NCBI GenBank assembly: GCA_963573305.1
Contig: OY754327.1
Span: forward strand, 186,628,386 to 186,692,385
Length of the DNA stretch: 64,000 nt
Reading direction: 5' to 3'
DNA from: Pyrrhosoma nymphula
Lineage: Eukaryota > Arthropoda > Insecta > Odonata > Coenagrionidae
The position numbers and the translations under genes are program-made. Position 1 is the first letter of the stretch, and each line of letters opens with the position of its first letter. Positions 36,645-48,037 of this stretch are shown in pieces. The notes under the pieces were generated by a model. It did not search any database. It saw only the letters and a list, made by a program, of their open reading frames with translations, and was not told where the DNA came from.

Positions 36645-37540
36645 GAAGTCCCGTTTTTTTATCTAAAAGACCGGAGCATATTTTCGAAAAAGTTAAAATA
36701 AATTCAACTAAAATTCTCATTGGGTCAGTCTACAGACCACCAAAAATAGGTAGGTCATTTATCGGATTTGGATATTGTGTTATCTCATTGCACAACAGTA
36801 TACGAACATATAATACTGACGGGTGACTTCAATACTAATTTTAATTTCGATTCCCATTATAAAAATTATCTACAACGATGTTCTATGTCTATAACGTTGA
36901 CATTCTGCCGTTAAATGCAACTATTACGACAAAAACCTCTTCAACTTGGATTTATCCCGCGGTAACTGCAAATGAATAAAAAATTGTCACACACGACCAA
37001 CTTCTCACGCGGTTCCTCTCATGATGTAATACTCTTTGCCTACTCAATTAAAACGCAGAAGTTCAAGCGTACTCTGATTCACCATCGCCATTTCAAAGAA
37101 ATAAATAGTGATGAGTTACTATGTGAAACTTATACACTCCTGTGGTCCTCTTTTGAATTCACCTAAAAAGTATATGGCAAAGTTGAAATGTTTAAAAATC
37201 TGCAGACCCATCTTCTGGATAAATTTGCCCCTGAGAAATCGACTCGCATTTCAAAACCAAATGCACCTTGGTACAGTGCGGAAACAAAGCAATTAATGTC
37301 AGTCCGTGATTCGACCTTATGGATTTTCGAGAAAAGAAACGATATCGATCCGTTCAATAGATACTACAAATATCACAAAAACAGAACAAAACACCTAATA
37401 ATGAATGCTAAAATTAAAAGTTTTCAAACTGCTACAAAATCTAAAAACTCACCGACTGTTCACTGGAAACAACTTAACTCTATGGACATTGGTACAAATA
37501 AGAGCTTTTTGCTCCCACTCATCTCGCCATAAAAATCTCC
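36645..37540 (+). mobile_element. Degenerate jockey-like LINE: endonuclease and linker
   Basis: Endonuclease pieces are FEKVKINSTKILIG-like and VYRPPKIG (36690-36750) and then HIILTGDFNTNFNFD (about 36810-36850). A well-kept linker frame at 37188-37532 reads NAPWYSAETKQLMSVRDSTL, then NRYYKYHKNRTKHLIMNAKI and SPTVHWKQLNSMDIG. The form APW.T.E.K.L...RD followed by Y...RN....I..AK is diagnostic of the segment between endonuclease and reverse transcriptase in jockey/CR1-type elements. The polymerase is absent after about 37540. Upstream pieces have stops. This is a dead, 3'-truncated or rearranged copy. Confidence 0.8.
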
Positions 37541-37790
37541 GGTGTCAATTTTTTTGGTAATCCACCAGTTATACGAAATGTTAGAAATGTAAATTGCTCT
37601 TCTTGAGCCCCTTAGATAAATACCATAATCACTGATAGATTGAAATTAACTTTTTCCGACAGTACAATGTCCATATTGGCATGGTCCACAGTCATTTTTC
37701 CAATTTTAATTACGCGATATAGAAAATATTTAAAAAATGATGTTTTTGGAGAGTTGGTCATCAATAAATAGATCACGTGAGTACCTCTTG

Positions 37791-37824
37791 CCAACATTTC
37801 GAAAATTTATATTTTCATCTTCAG
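37791..37824 (-). ncRNA. Hammerhead-like ribozyme motif, minimal helix III
   Basis: On the minus strand the order is: CUGAAGA (37824-37818); U; a perfect 6-bp stem GAAAAU/AUUUUC with loop AUAA; then GAAAUGUUGG. CUGANGA and GAAA flanking helix II is the hammerhead core. After GAAA there is no room for a normal helix III, as in the small hammerhead variants described for Penelope-like elements. GUU is an acceptable cleavage triplet. Activity is inferred, not shown. Nearby sequence is probably the 3' end of a decayed PLE. Confidence 0.5.
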
Positions 37825-38009
37825 AGCTTGAGGTGCAGAAATTATGTGGTGATGGTAATAGGTAATGCCCTAGATATTAATACTACGTGAACCGCATGTT
37901 AAAAGCGAGTTTCTAGAGAGTTACAAAAATGACTTTTGTTCGCCTTTTTCCAGATCACTGTCCGACGGTGCCAAATAATAAAACGTAGTAGGTTTTCATT
38001 TTGGCCACG

Positions 38010-38090
38010 AAAGGGCGAAAAAAACGAATATTCTATTTATGTATGCCGAAGATTTGCTTCTAATTACATTGGAGAACAAAGGAACGTTTA
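38010..38090 (+). mobile_element. Reverse transcriptase catalytic-motif fragment
   Basis: The frame reads NILFMYAEDLLLITLENKG. A hydrophobic strand, YADD-like turn and hydrophobic strand is the polymerase motif C pattern, with the second catalytic aspartate position changed (YAED). Too short for family assignment, and it could be a chance match, but hydrophobic spacing is right. Confidence 0.35.
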
Positions 38091-38191
38091 CACAAAATGA
38101 GATAAAGCCTTAAAGATGGAGAGAGAAAAAGAACTTTTTATCGTAATATGCAAAAGGCACTCAACTGGAGCTCTGGTTTCTACTGAAAGTA

Positions 38192-38275
38192 TCTAGCACA
38201 GCCTGGACTCGAACCCACTCCCTAGGCATGCAAATCCAGAACCTGTAATCTGCCACCCAAATCCGATCACCTTCT
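38192..38275 (-). mobile_element. tRNA-like SINE candidate (A and B boxes, minus strand)
   Basis: The minus strand has GGTTCGAGTCC (38215-38205), a perfect B-box match, within GGGTTCGAGTCCAGGC. About 30-40 bases upstream is TGGCAGATTACA (38255-38244), a partial A box. Spacing suits a polymerase III promoter. The arms do not form a clean acceptor stem, so I favour a tRNA-derived SINE over a working tRNA. Confidence 0.45.
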
Positions 38276-38947
38276 CCCGTTCCCAGCGATCCGCACACAA
38301 CGTACCTGATAAGAAAGCTGTCGACACCGAGAACTCGACGCTGCACTGGGGTCCCAGTGTCAAGGACGGTCCACTCACCTGAGAAGGGAAGAAAAAAATA
38401 ATTATTATCTTTAATTTCTGCATTGCATTCACCGTTTGAAATTAAATTTATCAGTAAAGTCGATGTAATTATTAAACATGGTATCATGGCTTCAACACCA
38501 ATTTAAATCACTAGAGTATATTTATATTATAATTACATGCATGCATATAAGGTCCCAGTGGGTACTAAATAACGACTACCACATATTAATGGCTGAATTA
38601 TTGTTCGACTTATGACGTTCAATTGTCAGGGAAAATACTAAGGGTTTAGTGACTCCGCGACTAACACTGATGGATAATTACATTCCTCGCCTTAGATCTT
38701 GCGTTCTGTCGACTTCTTGACTTGTGGCAGTAGCCATCTCTCAACGTATGTCACTACAATAATTACCAAAACATGAAAAAACTGAGCACAGATATTTCTG
38801 CCATGTTTCACAACAGATAAGACACGAACAGACTAATTAATCCGATTGATATTGCTGCCGACATTTCTCTCTTCTTCTAGTCCATCCTCGACAAAGTATG
38901 ATGATATTTAAAATTCAAATGTTTATTTTCCTTTTAGATATATAGCT
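38276..38947. other. Stretch without recognised genes
   Basis: AT-rich. Nothing with a domain or clear boundary. Confidence 0.45.
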
Positions 38948-38975
38948 AGATAGAAAGATAGATAGATAGATAGAA
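38948..38975. repeat. GATA-type microsatellite
   Basis: Interrupted GATA units (GATAGATAGATAGATAG) are seen directly. On the minus strand they follow the PLE-type 3' end at 38980-39240 and are probably its terminal simple repeat. Confidence 0.9.
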
Positions 38976-38979
38976 AACT

Positions 38980-39240
38980 ATTTGATGGTATCTCCATGTT
39001 TTTCGGGCAAAGCTGCGTCGGTGTATCTTTGCGATGACGTTTCGTAGCCAATGCAGGCCACATCTTCAGATGAAGTCCGAATGCCAAACGGTGAAAGTTG
39101 GCCTGTATTTATACCGTCCTCAAAGGGGTCTTCCGTTAGCGCAGCCAATCAGCGTTGAGCACCCTTCTTTTGGCGCGTTCCTTCTCAGGAGTCTCTTCCA
39201 GGTATTGTGGAGTCTATGCCCGTCATCCCGATTTAAATAA
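38980..39240 (-). mobile_element. Penelope-like 3' terminal region
   Basis: On the minus strand, sequence containing the hammerhead-like motif continues through GATACACCGACGCAGCTTTG and CGAAAAACATGGAGATACCA and then enters a (TATC)n tail. A hammerhead-like core, a short conserved tail and a tetranucleotide run match the 3' ends of Penelope-like elements as I know them. No coding remnant is attached, so this is a solo terminal piece. A LINE 3' end on the same strand starts about 270 bases upstream in its sense, and some of this may be its flank. Confidence 0.45.
39036..39069 (-). ncRNA. Hammerhead-like ribozyme motif with GUC site
   Basis: On the minus strand the order is: CUGAAGA (39069-39063); U; stem GUGGCC/GGCUAC (six pairs, one G-U) with loop UGCAUU; then GAAACGUC. 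GAAAC followed directly by GUC leaves a two-pair helix III at most and places the preferred cleavage triplet exactly where expected. This is the best candidate of the four main loci. Helix I looks weak (two pairs), so cleavage as a dimer would be more likely than as a monomer. Confidence 0.55.
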
Positions 39241-39509
39241 ATTTGTTGTTCAGGAAAAAATCCATAAGAACAAAAATAATAATAATACAGTTTGCAGGAA
39301 CACTTAAAATTACAAAAAAGACAAACTTTTCATCATTTTTGAAATGTCAATATATAATTTCTTCTCATTTTATAACATAAAAAATGTATGTACGTAAAAA
39401 ATAGGCAAACACAAAAAACTCATTTATTCATAACTTAACAAATAGCAAAATGATACAGTAAATAAGGAACCATAATAACATGAACATAAATTTGAAAAAA
39501 AATAATAAG

Positions 39510-40165
39510 AGTAACTTATGTTATTCCCGGGAAAGTAAATAATCATGATATTTAATTTTAAATGTTTTAACATATATGCAATTTTTAATATCAGTTGGCA
39601 TCTTATTCCATATGTGACAAGCTGTTACAAGAAATGATTTATTATATGCTGTGGTGCGATGCCCTGGAAAATACAATTGATTAGGATCAGACCTAGTGGA
39701 CATTGTGGAGACAGAGGGACAACTAAGGAACAAATCATGCAGATACTTGGGTGATTTGTTTTTAAATAGAACAAACAAAAAGGACCCCAGAAGGTACTCT
39801 CTACGGGATTTGACGTAGAGCCATCTTAGTTGTTTATAATAGGGGGTGATGTGGACGTCCCTGCGAAGGTCAAAAATGAACCTAAGGTAGGAGTTTAAGG
39901 CCCGGTGAAGTTTGAGATTATTTTATTCGTGGAGGTCATTATAAACAAGACAACAGTAATCCATTACAGAGAAAATAAGCAACGATATGAGTGTTTTTCC
40001 AGTATTAAAAGGAAGAAAGTTTCTGTGAACTTTTAAGTGATAAAGTATAGGATGAATCTTGTTAGAAATATTATTTACAAGACAATCCCATGATAAGTTA
40101 GCCGTCAACGTAATCCCTAGATTATGCACATTACTGGAATATTTTAGTGCGCGCGTTTAATCCAT
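39510..40165 (-). mobile_element. LINE reverse transcriptase C-terminal third, fairly well preserved
   Basis: The minus strand reads NLGITLTANLSWDCLVNNIS and FLPFNTGKTLISLLIFSVMD with YCCLVYND (40129-39923), then a frameshifted stretch with RALNS.LRFIFDLRRDVHI and YKQLRWLYV, then FKNKSPKYLHDLFLS, PGHRTTAYNKSFLVTACHIW and NKMPTDIKN (39778-39521). This is the standard order for the thumb and C-terminal region of jockey/CR1-type elements, where LG...D..LSW..H, DYC..VY and WN.LP..I are conserved. It is 5'-truncated just above 40165, the usual outcome of incomplete target-primed reverse transcription. AT-rich 3' UTR follows below 39510. Confidence 0.85.
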
Positions 40166-41275
40166 TATGAGGAAATATCTCATGAAAAATTTCCGAGAAT
40201 GGATAAAGAAGAGGAATAAAAAAAGCCATTGCGTAGTTTTAGGGATTTGTCAATTTCTTAGTTCATTAACAATACATATAATAATTCCAGTTGGTCGAGC
40301 GCCCGGCGTCTCATCAGGCGGATGTGAGATGTCGTCGTCGTCGCCTATGCGCTCTTCTTATAACTGCTCTTACCAAGACGCGTCTCTGTTGGACATTGTT
40401 GAGTGCAATCGTCGTCGCATTCCAATAAGTAGAGCAGAGTCGTCCAATGTGGAGAATATAAATGGATAGTCCGCGTTTCGTGAGCCTCCGTCGCTTGAAG
40501 AGATTTTACGTCCACACATATGCGGGTATTCTGGGATTTCATTTCAACATGCTATTTCAGCGGGTACATGCCGACTTCTTTCGCAAAACACAAAAGGAAT
40601 AATGTCCATCCTTTATAGAGTAGCGCATCAATGTCCCCGGGGTTAATATATGAGAATCAAAGTGATCTTGATGACGTTCAGGGATGATACGTTTTACTTT
40701 TTTCTTACATAAATAAGGGTCCATCACAAAAAACATCCAACCTGAAGTTCAATGACGTTATTGATCGTGATCGCAGTACAGTGCGAGCAACAATTATGAA
40801 TTCATTTGCCGGATCAACGTTATTCTCTGATAAATTTTCTTCTTTTAATATATCTTTTTAAGGGAAGTTGTGGCTTTCACAACTACAGTAATTGAGAACA
40901 TTAACATTGCCCTCCAAGGCAGAGAGCTAACTGGCACATGGCCTTTGCGCGAGCGTGGCTTTAACTTTCAAATAATACGTTTTTAATCACCAAACGAGCA
41001 ATGAAATGATGAGCTAGAAGAATTTCCGATCGTGAATAACGATTGATTCATGGGAATTCATATCCAATATGAGCAGAAAAAAACCATGCATTTGAAATAA
41101 CTAGCCACGCAGCTAAGAATGTCTTTTTTAAACGTGCCAGATATTAAAATGGACATGAAACCGATTTCACACTACTCGAGATCTTCCCGTTCAAGCCACC
41201 AGTGCACATGACTTATACTATTTATTTTGCGAGTGAAGACGAATCGCTGGAGTTGAGATAACATTCGGGAGCGGT
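40166..41275. other. Stretch without recognised genes
   Basis: A GTCGTCGTCGTCGCC patch at 40331-40347 and CpG-rich surroundings stand out in composition only. No gene is supported. Confidence 0.45.
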
Positions 41276-41279
41276 GGCA

Positions 41280-42070
41280 ATATTTTTAAGGCTCAAGGTC
41301 GTCGAGGTCGGATATGGTGCCCGAAGGAGGGCCCGCCGGGTGGGGCGAGGGGGCGCGGCGACAGCTTCGAAGGACATCTGGCGGCGAACTTCGCGTCTCC
41401 CTCGCGAGGGTCAGAGGATAAGAGCCGGGCGAAGGAAATTGTCGAAGCAAAGCACTTGGGAATAATGATCCGACTGATTTTTAGGCTGAGAGCAGTACCT
41501 ACACTTGATGGATGTCCGCTTTCACGTGACGAGTATGAGCCATTGAAATAATTCAAAACCGCAGCGGTGGACAGTAAACTGAACGTATCATCCAGAAGAG
41601 AGAATTTTAGTCATTCCTCAAATCACCCTTTTCGAGGAGATCCCCAAATAGTACTCTTGCGTACTCCTTCAGGTTTGTTTCATTATTATTCTTCCTTATT
41701 TCGACATTCTCCAAAGTAAGAACGATCATGGCCAAAGACATCTCCTGAATCCTCCTCTCCTATAAGGCATACACGAGCATGCCAATACGTAAATTTAAGG
41801 CGGACGTTGCAGGACCACAAATAGGAGGGGGATGGCAAATGGCGGGATCTGTATTTGGGGCATCGTCAGGCGCCAGCGCCCACTTTAGAGGCGCCATCCC
41901 TCGCTCGCCCCTCCCCCCTTCTCGAGCGGTCACCGTGGCTCTTTCGAGGGGGTGGAAGGAGCGTGTTGTGAAAGGAACTCTGGCTGCCTTCCAAGGCGGA
42001 TTTCGTCTTACTCCCTCACCCCAACGTCCCCCCACCCACCCACCCAATGAATCCGCACGAGAGAGGTAAG
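41280..42070. other. Two GC-rich patches
   Basis: 41290-41440 is CpG-rich (GGGGCGAGGGGGCGCGGCG). 41820-42060 mixes G-rich and C-rich stretches and ends with CCCCCCACCCACCCACCC. Frames spanning these are compositional. Confidence 0.65.
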
Positions 42071-44045
42071 GGGCGCGTATTGAGAAGAAAGAGCAGGAGG
42101 AGGATCGGATCGAAGTTCCAACCGCTGCCGCCACGGATTTAAGGTGGGTTTGAGCGAAAAATCACTTCACCTAGAATTTGGCCTCATTTTAAAGAAAACA
42201 CTCACATCTTTCTAATGACATAAAAATATCAACCCCTTGCCGAACTAGATTTCGAGCAATTTGTCTAAAAATATAAGTTGTTTTACATGGGATAGATTAT
42301 GGCTGTGCGCTCCAGAGGGAGAATATTTAAAAAAAAAATAGGAACTTCTAGCACCTAGATTTCGTCAATAAACTAACGGTGTGTAGATTGCATGTTTTCT
42401 CAACTATTTATAAAAAATAATCTATTACTCACCACAGTAATTTTTACAGAATCGCAAAAAAAAACCTGCTGTTTTGAAGGGGTTTCAGCCGTACGACGGG
42501 AACAAATGAGTCAAGATAGAGATTTATGTAGCTTTATTTATTAAATTCCTGAGAATTTGGGTCATATATAATTATATATTTGCGCCATTAATATTACAAT
42601 ATTTATTTCACACTTCTTACAGACGCTGAAGTAAAAAAATAAAATTATAATATGGTCTCTATTATGACTGGGGAACTACCTCGCTCAAACCACCTTAAAA
42701 TGAAAGCACAATCCGTAGGGCAACTCGCAATAAGTACATTTTTCATTTCAGGGACGCTTTTCGCGATCGCTCAAATGATACGGAAAGTCATAGCTGAAGC
42801 CGTAATTTTCTGTGTCACAGGATCATTTGCGTCGTAACTGGCAGCATCATTTCTGCACCCGAGGTTTTCTTTTCTCATTCATCAAGATTAATGCCATGTT
42901 TGAGCGATTCCTATTGTGACTACTCGAAACTTAGCAGCAATTATTCTTTCACTATAATAAAGTATTGATTATTATGTTATTTATTACCCTTATTTTATTA
43001 ATTAATCAATCATGACATTCTCTGTAGTTATCTTAGACCAAAGGGGCGTTTCGATGCTCTTTTTGGAGATATATGCTCTCTCAAAAAACATTATATGGTC
43101 ATGGTACCTGAATGTAGGTTCATAAACCTAGAAAAGACAAAATAAATTTAACTTTTTTTTACAATATAAATTATTTATTATTTAAATGCATGTTAAAGTC
43201 ATGTTAACAGTTTAAAACGAAAAATTTCCCAAAAAAAAATATGAATTACATTTTTTTTTCCTTTAAAAAATAGCCAATGAAGTCCTGCTAAGCCTTTCCA
43301 GGCTTGTCAGCAGGTGCTCTTTTTATATGTCTCTTTATTTTCACCAGGTTATTAAATAAATATTTAAAATAAATTAAATTAAATATTTATACTTAACTTC
43401 AAGTTTAAAATTTAAAAAATTTGAATAATACTGAAGAATATTTTTAAATAGAGGCAAACGCATTTCAGCCATTAAGTTTCCTATTTCTGCCTTACCGATA
43501 GTTCATTTGCGTGTATAGCATATCAATTATGGAAGCGAACTTTGGTCTTGTATGTCTGATGGCATATCAATTGAGGCACTAAAACCAGTTTCTATTGATC
43601 AACCCAATGCGTGCCGTCGAGTGGGCTAACCGGAACACTCTTTTATTGGTAAACTTTAATTAATGCTCATCCATGTGTATGATCTCGTCCGTGTAACAAT
43701 TGTAACATCCGCACTTCACCGAAGATTTTATTCGCTATTTCTGCACCGAACTGATTACGCAAGGTATTCCTCCTTTTCGCTTTCACGTCTAGCGCCGATG
43801 TTCCAGAACAGGAACAGGTTCCACACTCGTAACTCTTTCATTCCGGCTCGTTATCCTTCAAAATTCACTATGGCAATGAGAGGATTTATTTTTTCTAAAA
43901 AGGCGGTCGTATTTCTCTTTTCTAGGAGAGCAGTAATCGCTTCCACCAATCACGAGCACGATTTATTACGAAACATTTTACAAACGCTACGCGATCCTCC
44001 AATGTTTATTGTGCTATTTTGATTGAAAGCCACGCGTGGCGCACC
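42071..44045. other. AT-rich stretch, nothing recognised
   Basis: Long poly-A/T runs (for example 43155-43265). An ORF of 119 codons at 43663-44022 has no recognisable motif. Confidence 0.5.
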
Positions 44046-44049
44046 ACAC

Positions 44050-44267
44050 TCATTATTTGCGGCCGTGGAATCTGATTGGCTATAAATGACGGAGTCACCT
44101 ACGTCTTCGGGTACGGAAAATAGAACCTGCTCACATGATGGAAAAAGTGATAGGCATCCCTATCATTGCCGCTATCCCTCAAAGCGATCGCGTAAACGTT
44201 CATTTGTAAGCTATCATTTGAGCTATACCGGAAGAGGGACGGAATAAATGATCGTGTGATTCAGGCT
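44050..44267. mobile_element. MITE-A, second copy, one end missing, inverted orientation
   Basis: The right end is the same terminal repeat as at 17263 in reverse complement (…ATGATCGTGTGATTCAGGCT, ending 44267), followed by TTA. Internal matches to the first copy, all in reverse orientation, include ATCATTGCCGCTATCCCT, GATGGAAAAAG and the TCTGATTGGC block. Similarity stops near 44050, so the distal half is lost or replaced. A second copy with common internal sequence shows that the family really transposed. Confidence 0.8.
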
Positions 44268-44289
44268 TTATACGCGCCGACACGATTTC

Positions 44290-44540
44290 AAACACGCACC
44301 GAGGGAAAACCTCTGGGGAAATTGTTCCCGGGCGCCCGTCTCGCTACGAAGGAAAGCGGCGCGAACTCGGGCACCAGCCAGAAAGCCGAGCGCCGGCGAA
44401 CAGAGGCTCCCTCCCTGTTCCCTCCAACCCCCCTCCCTAACTCCCTCCACCGCCTATTGCTCCCTTTGACGATACGACTGGCGCCCATTCACCTCGCACA
44501 CCCCTCCCGGCGTCACATCGCCAGGACATCGACACGAGCG
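44290..44540. other. GC-rich patch
   Basis: CCCTCCCTGTTCCCTCCAAC-type pyrimidine tracts and CpG words (GGCGCGAACTCGGGC) are present. It follows MITE-A directly. No coding support. Confidence 0.6.
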
Positions 44541-46850
44541 CCGCAAATTTGATAGAACACGTCGAAGCGGTGTTCTCAGGAAACACCCGACCGAATAAAT
44601 TCACCCACCACCACCCAAAGATGACTGCTAGCAGGATTTCAATTCAACCCCACAGGGAGCGCTCATATTTTATTTATTATCATGTGAAAAGCATATCAAA
44701 AAGTCGTCCGATGGCGCGTGAAAAAAAGGAAATTCGCGGAAATGCTTTGGCGCTCGAGTTTTGTTTTTCGCCGAAAACCTTTTACCGATCGCTCGCAAGC
44801 ACCCACGGCCGTGCGGCTGGAAATGGCATTAAAAAGAAAGAAAGATCGGCATGCGCAGCACTCATCGACTTTCGCTTTTGTATTTATCCTACGAGGGAAG
44901 ACTGCAGTAGGGTTAATAAGAGCCTCCCTCTGAGGTATTTCCGTAGAAAGTTCATGGCTTCTTCATACTCTGCTTCAACAAGATATTCGAACGCGGAAAC
45001 GTGCAATTGTGTCTTCTATGAATATCCCACACTCACGGAAGATAATTGTTTAAGATAATTCTACATTCACGGGTATTTGTCTTTCAATGAAATCAGAAAT
45101 GATGGAATAAAGTCTCAAATAGTCGTAGATGGAAAGCACCAATTCATCGGCAATTACCTCTGTCCCTTATTTTTTCGCATTTTACAATCATCAGATGATG
45201 TACATATTTAATAATTCCCAGCCCTTCAATCAGTTTATGTCACTCTTTTATAAAAGCCTTAAGAGTTTCTATGTATTTTATATGATTCGCTTTAGTAGCA
45301 TTACATTTGGACCAATAATAATACCAATTCTGCATTATATTCATAAACATTTTGTCGGCAACAGACACGGTCAGTGACTTAATAGGCATATATTTATCAC
45401 AAATTAAATGCATTCACATATGCCCAAGAAAAGGAACAAACCACACCAATTAAATAGAAGCTATAATTATTAATTAGTTAAATATAACAATAACTATGGT
45501 ACAGTACTGTAAAAAATTTAAGGAATGTTTTGCAGGCAGATAAAGTTTAAATTTTACGATACGCTGGATTCGGTGACGCGATTTCGAATCGAATCCTTTG
45601 AGGAACGGAATCAATGTCTTAGCCACAACTGCAACAGTGGAGAACACAAAAATAATGTTTTAAATGTCTTCAATGATATATTAAAATATGTTTGTTCTAA
45701 TTAAAATATATTAAATATGATTGTTACAAATCTTCGAGAATACGTCGACATAGATTTGGTCATTCTGCCCGTATTTGCGATGCATTGTTAACATTTCAAC
45801 TTTCAAAATCTAAAATGTGTTCTGTCACATGAAAAATATCAATAGAACAATGGCACTATAGTAGAATCACCCATTCAACAATATTTTTTCTGAGTTAATT
45901 GGTAGTCTTACCTGTATCCACACATCTGTGATTCAGTGCTTGATCAGAAGTTGGAAAGTCTACGAAAAGAATTTATTTTAAGATTTCTCCGATAAAATAT
46001 CCATTCTATATCCATGCTCTCATCATTAAACTTCAGCATGTATTTATACAGCAACATAGCAACCAAATCCAATGTCCATCAAATACCTCGAAGTGCATTA
46101 CAATAGAATTTCTCCAATAAAATTCTACCTTCTTTAAACTGTCCGGTAATTTAAGGTATTCTCCAACTACTACTTTTCACTATCATACATTCAATGAAAT
46201 TATTCATTTCTTCATTAAACTTCGCAATATGTTGTTTCCGGCCACATGGCAAGGATTGGCATGGCAATTATTGGACTAAACAATTGCTACAATGTACTAG
46301 ATTCTGACACACATTTAAAAGTCCAGAATTTTATTCTTTTCAGGAATGCTATCAACTGCCTTGTTCATTATTCCTACAGTTGAAAGCAAAATAATAACAT
46401 GTCTTTGTTAAAAAACTTAAAGAATGCGTCAATACCTATTAGAACATTCTGCCTAATAATAATGAATTTAGCATGTCAACTTTTACATCGGAAATGGACA
46501 AACGTATTGATGCCATAGTAACTCAGTTCTGGTTTTTGAGCTAATAAGTATTTTTAAATAAATTCAATGAGGCAATAGACCAAACGGCAATGGTAAAAAT
46601 TATAGCAAAAAATAAAATTTAAAAAAATCTTATTTGAGATTTTAACATGCTAATATAATCATCATTACATCTTTTATTTGGCACTGAAGTGTGTGGCATT
46701 TCCCCCCCCCCCTTTTTTGGGCAATTCTCCTCTTTGGACAGTTTCTCCTCTGCGGACTGTTTATCCTCCGGACTTTGCCGAAGGACTTAGCGCGCATGAC
46801 GACATGTGCGCCAACGACGGCCAAAATGCCTACGACTACAAAATGCAGCG
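44541..46850. other. Stretch without recognised genes
   Basis: A plus-strand frame of 169 codons (44549-45058) has no motif that I recognise. From 45060 on, the DNA is AT-rich and featureless. Confidence 0.45.
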
Positions 46851-46950
46851 ACTACTGCCAGCGACTTCTGCCACGACTTCTGCCACACCTTTCGCCGCAC
46901 CATTCGCCGCACCATTCGCCGCACCATTCGCCGCACCATTCCCTCACCAG
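46851..46950. repeat. 12-bp minisatellite
   Basis: Four perfect copies of TTCGCCGCACCA occupy 46891-46938. They are preceded by two perfect copies of a related 12-mer, GACTTCTGCCAC (46863-46886), and followed by a diverged copy. Because 12 is a multiple of three, open frames such as PFAAPFAA or HHSPHHSP appear in several phases on both strands. These are products of the repeat. Confidence 0.92.
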
Positions 46951-48035
46951 GTCCTGCACCGTTTTTATAGCCAGTAAAGTGAGGAAGGATACCAAAAATG
47001 CGATCATCCTGACCAAGGCACAAAGGCTGTGATCCTGTATTCTGCGGCCGACGCCAGAAAACAGTTCCTGGCGCTCCAATTAAAAACTGCCACCCTATCT
47101 ATCACCCATCCCATTATTTCCTCCCCTCCAAGGCTACCAATCGCCAACCTCCTGACCTTACCCATTCCACCTTCGTCCTTGTCGACAGACCCCCTCCTCA
47201 GCTGACTCATGTCTAAGCTCGCTCTCTATTGCTTCCGAGACGCCGACCGGGTAACACCGTTGTCTGAGCCTGCTGACTAAGTCACTTTTTTGTACTTAAG
47301 AGAGAAGTTCAACCTCTCGTACTTGTTAAACTTAAACTATTTTCCGACTGGAAATTTTCATTACGGTCGCCTGGCACTCGACCTATGGGTAAATTATTGT
47401 AATTGGTTTGGTTTTATTTTTGTGATTTGTAAAATATATTGATAAGTTAAGTTTATGATTGATAATACTTGTGTTTCGTTCGTTTTCCTCATTTTTCTCA
47501 CCCGAGCTTGGAAAGAGTTTGTGTTTTCAAGAGTGTTATCGGCGAGAAAATCTGCTCCTTCTCCCGATAGCGCTACAAACGTAATACCTTAGTGTAATAG
47601 TTTAGCCTTGAGAGTTATTTTTTACCAGATTTCCCAATTTTTAGAACTGGTCTAAAATACTGAAACGCACTTTCCAAAGAGCTGCATGTTTTGAGAAACT
47701 TCTAGATACTATTACAAAGGCGAAGGAAATTCACGGATGCTAAAAAACGACAAAAGCCACAAAAAGTTTAATAAAATGTATATGGAGGTAGTTAGCCTAT
47801 TTTCCAGCTTACCCAATTATTAACCCGATTGTGCGTAAATACATGAAGTTAGATCTCTCATAAATATTGATATTAGTCAAAACTCAAGGAAATTCATGGA
47901 GAGGAAAAGTTAAAAAAAAGCCGAAAAGTGGTATGCAAACAATTATAACAGAAGTAAATTAGCTTTTAAAGTTATTTTTTCCACACTATCCGAGTTGTTT
48001 TCCGAGTTATAAACATAGTTGTCAGTATTCATAAA
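46951..48035. other. Stretch without recognised genes
   Basis: No domain is seen. TG-rich AT DNA dominates after 47280. Confidence 0.45.
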
Positions 48036-48037
48036 TA

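Noticed and set aside
46891..46938. Repetitive peptide frames (PFAAPFAA and HHSPHHSP types)
   Set aside because: Pure by-products of a 12-bp minisatellite, open in several phases.
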